DNA of 64,000 bases from Paenibacillus_AP thailandensis (GTDB lineage: Bacteria > Bacillota > Bacilli > Paenibacillales > Paenibacillaceae): contig NZ_JBHUMY010000023.1 of the NCBI RefSeq assembly GCF_042685365.1, positions 124,001-188,000 of the forward strand, read 5' to 3'. Position 1 is the stretch's first letter; each line of letters begins with the position of its first letter. Shown here in pieces: positions 58,006 to 64,000 of this stretch. Made by a program: the position numbers and the translations under genes. A model generated the notes under the pieces. It worked only from the letters and a program-made list of their open reading frames with translations, had not been told where the DNA came from and did no database searches.

Positions 58006-58827
58006 ATGATGGAATGGTTGCTGCTTGCCCTCGTCGGAATCGTCGCTGCCGCGTTCGGCAGCCTGGTCGGGCTTGGGGGAGGCATTATTATAGTTCCTGC
58101 GCTGCTGCTGCTCGGTCCCGGCTTAACCGGGGAAGAGGTCGCCCATGCGGCGGCGGTGGGCACCTCGCTCGCGGTGCTTGTCGTTACGGCGCTGGCTTCT
58201 TCCTTGACCTATTCGAAAAAAAAGCTTGTCGACTACCGCAGCGCATGGATGCTCTTTATAACAAGCGGACCGGCCTCCGTTCTGGGGTCGGCGCTCACGG
58301 GCCGGCTGCAAGGCGCGGCTTTCCAGTTGTCCTTCGGCGTCTTCATGCTGCTTATGGCGGCGCTTCTCGTCGCCAAGGATTATATGAAACCGATTTCTCG
58401 AAGCTGGCCGATTGAGCGTACCTTTACGGATGCCGCCGGCCGGGCGCATTCCTACGGCTACGGGCTGACGCCGATGCTGATTGCGGGCTTCGGGACAGGG
58501 CTTGTTTCCGGCTTGTTCGGCATCGGGGGAGGGTCGCTGTTCGTTCCGATCATGGTACTGCTGTTCCGCTATCCGCCCCATCTTGCTACGGCGACGTCGA
58601 TGTTCGTCATTTTCCTGTCGTCGATACTCGGAACGGGCATGCATGCGGCGCTGGGCGAGATGAATTGGCCGTTCGTGCTGGCGCTTGCGCCGGGAGCATG
58701 GATCGGGGGCAAGCTTGGCGCGTATTTGGCCGCCCGCATGAGCGGCAAGGCGTTATTGTGGCTCCTTCGGGTGACTTTGCTGGTCGTGGCCGGCAAGCTC
58801 ATCGTCGAAGGCTGGCTTGAGCTGTAG
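58006..58827 (+). CDS. TauE/SafE-family (TSUP) membrane permease
   Basis: Integral membrane protein with about eight helices, about 273 residues, of the sulfite exporter TauE/SafE family. The two-fold repeat is visible: GSLVGLGGGIIIVPALLLLG in the first half and GLVSGLFGIGGGSLFVPIMV in the second. The start is uncertain: double ATG at 58006/58009 has a poor ribosome site (GGTG), and a GTG at 57994 is possible. Substrate (sulfite, sulfonate or other anion) is unknown. Confidence 0.9.
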   Translation: MMEWLLLALVGIVAAAFGSLVGLGGGIIIVPALLLLGPGLTGEEVAHAAAVGTSLAVLVVTALASSLTYSKKKLVDYRSAWMLFITSGPASVLGSALTGRLQGAAFQLSFGVFMLLMAALLVAKDYMKPISRSWPIERTFTDAAGRAHSYGYGLTPMLIAGFGTGLVSGLFGIGGGSLFVPIMVLLFRYPPHLATATSMFVIFLSSILGTGMHAALGEMNWPFVLALAPGAWIGGKLGAYLAARMSGKALLWLLRVTLLVVAGKLIVEGWLEL

Positions 58828-58928
58828 CCGAAATCGTGCGGATTCGCGAAACTTTAAATCTTTTTATCGCGTATATAACAATAGCTGGGTCTTTGCATTT
58901 AAATTTATGAAATAAAGAAGAGAGCAGA

Positions 58929-59795
58929 GTGATAACTGTGAGTGACGATAAGCCACAAGCGGCCGTAATCGGCGGCAAAAGCTTTACTGCGGTCGCCATC
59001 AATTGCGCGGCGAAAGCAGGAGAATGGATTAAAACGAAACTCGGCAATTATTCCCGCCTCGACATAAAATATTCGCCGCAAGATCTCGTGACGGAGGTCG
59101 ACAAAGGCTCGGAGAAGCTGATCCGCAGCTTGATTTTGACTCATTTCCCCCATCATTCTTTCCTCGGGGAGGAAGGCGTGGAGCCGGGGCCGGCAGCTTC
59201 CGCGAAGGCGCTTGAAGACGTTAAAGACGCGGAATATTTGTGGATCGTGGATCCGGTAGACGGCACGACGAATTTCGTTCACGGATTTCCGTTCTTCTCG
59301 GTATCGATTGCGCTCGCCCATCGCGGCGAAGTGATTGTCGGCGTTGTCTACGACCCGATGAGGGATGAATTGTTCCTTGCCGAACGCGGCAAAGGGGCAT
59401 ACGTGCACGGCAAGCGAATGAGCGTATCCGGGGAAGAAACGTTGGCGTCGAGCTTGATCGCCACCGGCTTTTCGGCCGATCAGCAATATGCGCTGCCGCT
59501 TAATATGAAAGGGCTGCAGGCGTTGGCGCCGCAAGTGCGCAATATCCGCTCGGGCGGCTCGGCCGCGCTTCATATGGCCTATACGGCCGCCGGGCGTTTG
59601 ACGGGCTTCTGGGAAATCGGGCTGAACAGCTGGGATTTGGCGGCGGGAGCGCTGCTTATCCAGGAATCCGGCGGCGTCGTAACGGATACGAACGGCAATC
59701 CGTATCATCTCGGCGTACGAAACGTCGCCGCGTCGAACGGCAAAATCCACGATGAGTTTATCGGCGCGCTGAAGCAGGCGGAAGCCCAAGCGTAG
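58929..59795 (+). CDS. Inositol monophosphatase family protein
   Basis: Mg2+-dependent Li+-sensitive phosphatase family, 288 residues from the GTG at 58929 (a GTG 9 bp later is equally possible; GAAGAGAG is upstream). Metal and catalytic motifs: FLGEEGVE (Glu), WIVDPVDGTTNFVHGFPFF (Asp-Asp), and NSWDLAAGALLIQESGG (Asp). Substrate could be inositol-1-phosphate or a related phosphate such as PAP or fructose-1,6-bisphosphate. A perfect 20 bp stem terminator follows. Confidence 0.93.
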   Translation: MITVSDDKPQAAVIGGKSFTAVAINCAAKAGEWIKTKLGNYSRLDIKYSPQDLVTEVDKGSEKLIRSLILTHFPHHSFLGEEGVEPGPAASAKALEDVKDAEYLWIVDPVDGTTNFVHGFPFFSVSIALAHRGEVIVGVVYDPMRDELFLAERGKGAYVHGKRMSVSGEETLASSLIATGFSADQQYALPLNMKGLQALAPQVRNIRSGGSAALHMAYTAAGRLTGFWEIGLNSWDLAAGALLIQESGGVVTDTNGNPYHLGVRNVAASNGKIHDEFIGALKQAEAQA

Positions 59796-59810
59796 CGGGC
59801 GATCATATGA

Positions 59811-59853
59811 ATAAATCAAAAAGGCGCCGGCATCCGGCGCCTTTTTGATTTAT
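59811..59853. terminator. Terminator after the inositol monophosphatase gene
   Basis: A perfect 20 bp inverted repeat (ATAAATCAAAAAGGCGCCGG and its complement) around a CAT loop, with T-rich 3' arm. Confidence 0.9.
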
Positions 59854-59882
59854 CGGGGGGCTGATCCAATAACTTGAAAGGT

Positions 59883-59912
59883 TTGTAAGACTATGGTAAG
59901 GTAAGCTATGAT
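59883..59912 (+). promoter_or_regulatory. Promoter of the erm leader
   Basis: TTGTAA (59883-59888), 18 bp, TATGAT (59907-59912), followed by GGAGGG and the leader ORF. Confidence 0.6.
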
Positions 59913-59936
59913 CATACGAATGGAGGGTTGTTAAAA

Positions 59937-59975
59937 ATGGGTGCTATGTTTATTCGTTTCCGTTCTATGCAATGA
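59937..59975 (+). CDS. Erm leader peptide (macrolide-sensing)
   Basis: A 12-residue peptide MGAMFIRFRSMQ with GGAGGGT ribosome site 10 bp upstream. The Arg-Phe-Arg sequence is a +X+ type arrest motif like the Arg-Leu-Arg of the Bacillus ErmD leader, where macrolide-bound ribosomes stall (family knowledge). Stalling here would change the folding of the downstream ATGCAAT/ATTGCAT segments and allow transcription into erm. Confidence 0.8.
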   Translation: MGAMFIRFRSMQ

Positions 59976-60223
59976 AAATTGCATATTTCTCTGCCTGCTG
60001 AGTAGAGAGAACGGGATCAGTCTGCCCATTTTTAATCATCTTCGTTCATGCAATTGAAATGAAATGAAAGGCGGAATTGTTCTGCCTTTCTTTTTTTATG
60101 TTTTCTTATGGAGACATAAGATAACGTTTCTTTGCGCTGACCCATAACCCCCGCACATTGGTTGTAAATGGGCGGTCTCTTTCCGCTTTCTCGAATCACG
60201 GGCAGATTGTCCGTGATTTTTTT
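59967..60223 (+). promoter_or_regulatory. Transcription attenuator of erm (two terminators)
   Basis: ATGCAAT (59967-59973), ATTGCAT (59978-59984) and ATGCAAT (60048-60054) can pair in alternative ways. Terminator 1: AAAGGCGGAA / TTCTGCCTTT (60067-60089) plus a T-run. Terminator 2: ATCACGG / CCGTGAT (60195-60217) plus a T-run, just before the erm ribosome site. The arrangement resembles the two-terminator attenuation described for ermK. Confidence 0.75.
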
Positions 60224-60249
60224 CGTTTTTCGGAAAGGGAGCGATAAAG

Positions 60250-61131
60250 TTGACCAGAACAAAGCGCGTGAAATTTGACAAGAAGACATACCGGGGAGAG
60301 CCTCCCAATTTCTCCGGGCAGCACTTCTTGCACCATCCGGGGATTCTCGATGAGATTGTGAATTGCGTACATCTAGGAGGCGAAGATACGGTTCTTGAGC
60401 TCGGAGCCGGAAAAGGGGCGCTGACGACCAGACTGATGCAAAAAGCCGGCAGCGTGCTCGCGGTTGAATACGACGCGAAGCTTGTCGATCATCTGGCGCA
60501 GAAAACGTCGTCGCATTCGAACGTCAAGATCATTCGGCAGGACATCATGAAGATCAGGCTGCCGCAAGGGAAATTCGCCGTCGTATCGAATATTCCGTAT
60601 GCTCTTACGACGCCTATTATGAAAATGCTGCTGGACCGCCCGTCCTCGGGATTTCAAAAAGGGGTCATCGTGATGGAGAAAGGCGCCGCCCGCAGATTTA
60701 CGTCCAAAGCGATCCGGAACGATTACGTTTTATGTTGGAAGATGTGGTTTGAATTGCGATATGTCAAAACCGTTCCAAGGGAATGCTTCTCGCCTCCGCC
60801 CCGCGTGGAGTCGGCCATCGTCGTCATCAGCCGGAAAACCGCGCCGATCGTCCCGTACAAGTAATGCGCGGCGTTCAGGGGACTGGCCGAATGGGCGCTG
60901 CGCGATCCCGCGGCGGCCTTCGAGGCTGCATTAAGGGGCTTGTTCACGCGGCCTCAGCTTAAGCAGCTGAGAAGAAACATCGGCCTCGATCCGGAAACGC
61001 CCGTGTCGATGTTGTCCGAGGTTCAGTGGGGCGGGATTTTTAACGCGATGTCGCAGTTCGTTCCGCGTCATCTGTGGCCCGGAGCTTCGCGCAACCAACC
61101 GAAGGGAGGCGCTTCTCGCGCAAATAAGTAA
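60250..61131 (+). pseudogene. erm: erm: 23S rRNA (adenine-N6) dimethyltransferase with in-frame TAA
   Basis: Methylates A2058 of 23S rRNA (E. coli numbering), giving MLS-B resistance. Start is a TTG (60250) with GGGAG 8 bp upstream. SAM-binding motif LELGAGKGALTTRLMQK, VLAVEYDAKLVDHL, and catalytic NIPYALTTPIMKML are intact, and the N-terminus (KTYRGEPPNFSGQHF) is of the Bacillus ErmD type. At codon 205 a TAA (60862-60864) interrupts the frame right after VPYK, but the same frame continues with CAAFRGLAEWALRDP, then FTRPQLKQLRRN and VQWGGIFNAMSQFVPRHLWP, the normal Erm C-terminal domain, to 61131 (293 codons if read through). So a 204-residue truncated enzyme is made, or the gene is inactive; a sequencing error or rare readthrough are alternatives. 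The catalytic domain alone may keep weak activity. Confidence 0.88.
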
Positions 61132-61172
61132 GGAGCCTGTCATGATCGGAACAATGATAAGCGGATTTAATC

Positions 61173-61212
61173 AAAACGGCTGCCGCTGCTAACGCAGCGG
61201 ACAGCCGTTTTG
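61173..61212. terminator. Terminator between convergent erm and hemL
   Basis: AAAACGGCTG / CAGCCGTTTT outer stem with CGCTGC-TAAC-GCAGCG inner stem; T/A-runs on both sides. Confidence 0.85.
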
Positions 61213-61262
61213 CTGTGGATGAATTTGTTTTGCGCGATACCGATTAAGAGCCTTATGCTGCG

Positions 61263-62576
61263 TTACAGCTTCGAGAAAGCGTACTCGGCCGCGGCAACCG
61301 TAGCGTCGATGTCCGCTTCGGTATGGGCCGTCGTAATGAACCAAGCCTCGTATTTGGACGGGGCGAGGCAGATGCCTTGATCCAGCATCAGGTTGAAGAA
61401 GCGGCCGAACATTTCGCCGTCCGTATTCTGGGACTCTTCATAGTTCGTAACCGGATGGTCGCAGAAGTGAGTCGACAGCGAGCCGCGGATGCGGTTAATC
61501 GTAAGCGGCACGCCGTGGCGTTCGGCAGCGGATTGCAATCCGTCCGCCAGCTTGACCGCCAGCGCGTTCATCCGGTCGTATACGCCTTCCTCCTGCAGCA
61601 CTTCAAGACACGCGATGCCGGACGCGATCGAAGCCGGGTTGCCGGCCATCGTACCGGCTTGGTACGCCGGGCCAAGCGGAGCGACTTGATCCATGATTTG
61701 CTTCCGGCCGCCGTAGGCGCCGATCGGCAAACCTCCGCCGATAACTTTGCCCATCGCCGTCAGATCGGGCTCGACCGCCGCACGATCCGGGAACGCTTCG
61801 TAAGTTTGGGCCAGGCCGTAATGAAAGCGGAAGCCGGTAATGACCTCGTCGTAAATGACCAGCGCCCCGTATTCGCGGGCCATCCGGCACAATCCTTCCA
61901 GGAAGCCCGGCTTCGGCATAACCATGCCGAAGTTGCCGACGATCGGCTCCACCATGACTGCGGCGGTCTCGGCGCCCCACCGTTCCAGCGCTTGCGCAAG
62001 ACCGTCCAGATCGTTGAACGGAACGGTAATGACTTCTTGCGCAATGCTGCCAGGGATGCCGGCGCTGTCCGGAATGCCAAGCGTGGACGGCCCGGAGCCC
62101 GCTGCGACGAGCACGAGATCGGAGTGGCCGTGGTAGCAGCCGGCGAACTTGATAATTTTATTGCGGCCCGTATAGGCGCGCGCCACGCGGATCGTACTCA
62201 TGACCGCTTCGGTGCCGGAGTTGACGAACCGTACTTTGTCGAGCGACGGGACGGCTTCCTTCAGCATGCGGGCCATATGGATTTCAAGCTCGGTCGGCGT
62301 GCCGTAAAGCGTGCCGTTCTGCGCGGCGCGGGTGATCGCCTCCGTAATGTGCGGGTGGGCGTGACCGGTAATGATCGGGCCGTAAGCGGCAAGGTAATCG
62401 ATATATTTGTTGCCGTCGACATCCCAGAAATAAGCGCCTTGCGCCCGCTCCATAAAGACGGGGGCTCCGCCGCCGACCGCCTTGAACGAACGGGACGGGC
62501 TGTTGACGCCTCCGACAATATGCTTAAGCGCTTCTTCGTAAAGCTCATTCGAGCGGTTGCGTTTCGTTGACATCAT
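61263..62576 (-). CDS. hemL: Glutamate-1-semialdehyde 2,1-aminomutase
   Basis: PLP enzyme of the C5 heme pathway, making 5-aminolevulinate (EC 5.4.3.8), 437 residues. ATG at 62576 follows AGGAGG with 7 bp spacing. Motifs: GGVNSPSRSFKAVGG, FVNSGTEAVMSTIRVARAYT, GCYHGHSD, IYDEVITGFRFHYG and the PLP Lys (~277) in MGKVIGGGLPIGAYGG. It is standalone, not with hemAXCDB, so it may be the second (GsaB-like) copy common in Bacilli; this cannot be settled here. Confidence 0.95.
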   Translation of the reverse strand: MMSTKRNRSNELYEEALKHIVGGVNSPSRSFKAVGGGAPVFMERAQGAYFWDVDGNKYIDYLAAYGPIITGHAHPHITEAITRAAQNGTLYGTPTELEIHMARMLKEAVPSLDKVRFVNSGTEAVMSTIRVARAYTGRNKIIKFAGCYHGHSDLVLVAAGSGPSTLGIPDSAGIPGSIAQEVITVPFNDLDGLAQALERWGAETAAVMVEPIVGNFGMVMPKPGFLEGLCRMAREYGALVIYDEVITGFRFHYGLAQTYEAFPDRAAVEPDLTAMGKVIGGGLPIGAYGGRKQIMDQVAPLGPAYQAGTMAGNPASIASGIACLEVLQEEGVYDRMNALAVKLADGLQSAAERHGVPLTINRIRGSLSTHFCDHPVTNYEESQNTDGEMFGRFFNLMLDQGICLAPSKYEAWFITTAHTEADIDATVAAAEYAFSKL

Positions 62577-62669
62577 TCGTGTCCCTCCTAAAGTTTTGTG
62601 AGCAAGGTTTCTTGAGCAGGCTTTGAGATAAACCGAGCTTCGGAAGCATGGGCCTGCCGTAAATGCGAC

Positions 62670-62744
62670 CTGCCGCCGGCTAGCCGGCATCGTTAGCTGC
62701 CAAAATCCTGCCGCCGGTTAGCCGGCAACGTTAGTTGTAAAAAT
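62670..62744. repeat. 37 bp tandem near-duplicate with palindromic core
   Basis: Copies at 62670-62706 and 62708-62744 begin CTGCCGCCGG(C/T)TAGCCGGCA; the first has the perfect palindrome GCCGGCTAGCCGGC (62675-62688). Confidence 0.75.
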
Positions 62745-62845
62745 ACAGTTAAATCTGGCCATTATGGGCTCAAACTGCTGATTAACAGCGAAAATACAGT
62801 AAAAACCTTATTCATCTCGCCTGGTTTAGGTGAAATGTCGGTCTC

Positions 62846-62916
62846 TAACTGCATTTTAGCAGTTATTTTAGCGATTGCTGTATGCGTTGCCTTTACTAAC
62901 TGCATTATTGCAGTTA
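62846..62916. repeat. Two TAACTGC...GCAGTTA palindromes
   Basis: TAACTGCATTTTAGCAGTTA (62846-62865) and TAACTGCATTATTGCAGTTA (62897-62916). Similar single arms (ACAGTTAA, ACTGCTGATTAACAG) lie just upstream at 62745-62800. Confidence 0.75.
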
Positions 62917-63044
62917 AGCCGCGCACATTCCATGCAACTCCAGCAGTAACGGCCCAAAAAATGGACATTCACCGCTAAAGGGCGGTTTTTTCGTTATTGC
63001 ACCTATGTACGCGTTTAGATCAGCTGTCCCTTGTACGGAGCTTG

Positions 63045-63090
63045 AAAAAAGCAACTCCAAGCCGCCGTTTGAGAGGCGGCTTGGAGTTGC
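63045..63090 (-). terminator. Terminator after the LCP gene
   Basis: A perfect 16 bp stem (GCAACTCCAAGCCGCC and complement) with an 8-base loop; six T on the minus strand follow. Confidence 0.9.
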
Positions 63091-63245
63091 CCGAAAGCTC
63101 GTATTGGATTGTGCTGTTGTTCTGCATTCCCGGTCAAGGGGAGACGATGCCGCGCTAGCCTTCATGCCGCCCGCTATCGCGCGGCTCGCGTGACGGTCTG
63201 GCTGTTCGCGTGGCGGCCGGGCTGTTCGCCTCCGGAGCCGCCGGT

Positions 63246-64000
63246 TTATGTGCCGTCGGCTTCCGTGCCATCCGCGTCCAAGCCGTTCGTCTCCGTGCCT
63301 TCAGCGCCCGGAGAAGCGGACGGGTCCGCGCCTGGCATCGTATCGTCGCTGGCCAGCTCCTCTTGAACGAACTCTTTGAGCTCGTCCAAATCCTTGACGG
63401 CGATAACGGATGCGCCGGCCACGTTGTCCTCGCCGATCAGCTCCATCGGCGGAACCTGGGCCGTGCCGGCAACATGGCTTTCGACGCCAAGCTGGCCAAG
63501 CTTCAGCATATCCGACACTTCCAGGTTCGTTTCGATATACGGCGAGACGCTGTCCAATATTTTTTTCATCTGAACGATGTTCCAAGTGGATTGCATCTTT
63601 TTCGCTACGGCCATCAAGAAATTGCGCTGGCGTTCGGTCCGCGTGAAGTCGCTCATCGCGTCGTGGCGGAACCGCACGTATTGCAGCGCCTTGTCGCCGT
63701 CCAGATGCTGATAGCCGGCTTCCAAGTCGATATCGTAACGGTTGCCGTCGGCGTTGTCCGTATAGTGCATATCCTTTTCGACCTCGAAGTCGACTCCGCC
63801 TATCGCATCGACAAGCGCTTTAAATCCTTCAAAATCGGTATAAACATAATACTGGATATCGATTCCAAGCAAATCGCCGATCGTCTTCATCGCCAGCTCC
63901 GGACCGCCCAGCGAAAAAGCCGTATTGATGCGTCCCCGGCCATGGCCTTCGATATCGACGTACGTATCGCGAAGGACGGAGAACAAGTGGGCTTTTTTGG
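63246..64000 (-). CDS. LCP-family (LytR-CpsA-Psr) cell wall ligase, C-terminal part
   Basis: Membrane-anchored phosphotransferase family that attaches anionic glycopolymers such as teichoic acids to peptidoglycan. The gene runs off the right edge, so the membrane anchor and first part of the domain are missing; about 250 residues are visible. LCP signatures: GRGRINTAFSLGGPELAMKTI, FEGFKALVDAIGGVDFEVE, LDGDKALQYVRFRHDAMSDF (conserved Arg residues) and RTERQRNFLMAVAKK. After the domain comes an acidic, Gly/Asp/Glu/Thr-rich tail of ~45 residues ending DADGTEADGT, probably unstructured. A perfect-stem terminator lies 155 bp downstream. Confidence 0.93.
   Translation of the reverse strand, partial: KKAHLFSVLRDTYVDIEGHGRGRINTAFSLGGPELAMKTIGDLLGIDIQYYVYTDFEGFKALVDAIGGVDFEVEKDMHYTDNADGNRYDIDLEAGYQHLDGDKALQYVRFRHDAMSDFTRTERQRNFLMAVAKKMQSTWNIVQMKKILDSVSPYIETNLEVSDMLKLGQLGVESHVAGTAQVPPMELIGEDNVAGASVIAVKDLDELKEFVQEELASDDTMPGADPSASPGAEGTETNGLDADGTEADGT

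Larger units (their letters stand above)
62577..63245. other. Gene-free repeat-rich interval between hemL and the LCP gene
   Basis: About 670 bp without a convincing gene. It holds a 37 bp near-duplicate, two TAACTGC palindromes, a small + strand terminator-like stem (ACCGC/GCGGT, 62971-62986, plus T6) and the LCP gene terminator. Confidence 0.65.

Noticed and set aside
59796..61212. erm region as part of a transposon or plasmid insertion
   Set aside because: No terminal inverted repeats, transposase or target duplication visible; the ErmD-type gene and leader look like a resident chromosomal resistance gene.
61323..62570. 415-codon + strand frame opposite hemL
   Set aside because: Antisense shadow of a clear PLP aminomutase.
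62577..63245. CRISPR-like array in the hemL-LCP gap
   Set aside because: Repeats are palindromic pairs with irregular spacing and few copies; no regular repeat-spacer pattern and no cas genes.

Overview
The window comes from a Gram-positive, GC-rich (by eye about 55-60%) member of the Paenibacillaceae (Paenibacillus/Cohnella-like). Signs are the AGGAGG ribosome binding sites with frequent GTG/TTG starts, a T-box leader, an LplB/LplC/YtcQ-type oligosaccharide ABC importer, a membrane AraC-type sensor regulator, a YneF protein, an Erm gene of the Bacillus ErmD type, an XRE-type hybrid protein and CcpA cre boxes. No rRNA, tRNA, CRISPR array, insertion sequence or prophage was seen.

Layout. 1-3.5 kb: maltodextrin ABC importer (binding protein cut by the window edge, then two permeases). 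3.6-4.6 kb: meso-diaminopimelate dehydrogenase. 4.7-6.7 kb: cytoplasmic GH13 maltodextrin hydrolase behind an apparent attenuator. 6.9-11.2 kb: thioredoxin reductase, an OmpR/HisKA two-component pair and GalU. 11.3-13.5 kb: BlaI repressor, M56 membrane protease and a YceI protein, with matching CACTAC operators before blaI and before yceI. 13.7-15.4 kb: L-ribulokinase behind an AraR-like operator. 15.5-18.4 kb: zinc-ribbon membrane protein plus S1C (HtrA-like) protease. 18.5-19.3 kb: a deletion scar joining the start of an NDH-2-like oxidoreductase to the end of an ECF sigma factor. 19.4-25.2 kb: housekeeping genes (unknown Gly/Pro-rich protein, sodA, GNAT, signal peptidase, rnhA, queG, yneF, folE).

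25.2-33 kb is a more mixed stretch: an unusual helix-turn-helix protein fused to a degenerate F1-ATPase beta-like domain, a GH43-type enzyme, a T-box-controlled ArgS, two SRPBCC proteins, a Cof-type HAD phosphatase and an alpha/beta hydrolase with a perfect cre box.

33.4-52 kb is a glycan-use island: IclR regulator, sugar isomerase-like TIM barrel, two ABC permeases with a solute-binding lipoprotein, GH3, GH38 alpha-mannosidase, a membrane AraC regulator, GH125 exo-alpha-1,6-mannosidase, LacI regulator and GH29 alpha-L-fucosidase. None of the hydrolases has a signal peptide, so the picture is uptake of fucosylated/mannosylated oligosaccharides followed by trimming in the cytoplasm. The island holds three sets of tandem repeats, and a shared AACGACATAT element occurs four times in its non-coding regions.

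52-64 kb: aconitase, an amidase-domain protein, a small unknown protein plus UvsE, a TauE/SafE permease, an inositol monophosphatase, a macrolide-resistance type erm gene with a full attenuation leader but an in-frame TAA, HemL, and the C-terminal part of an LCP (LytR-CpsA-Psr) cell-wall ligase running off the end.
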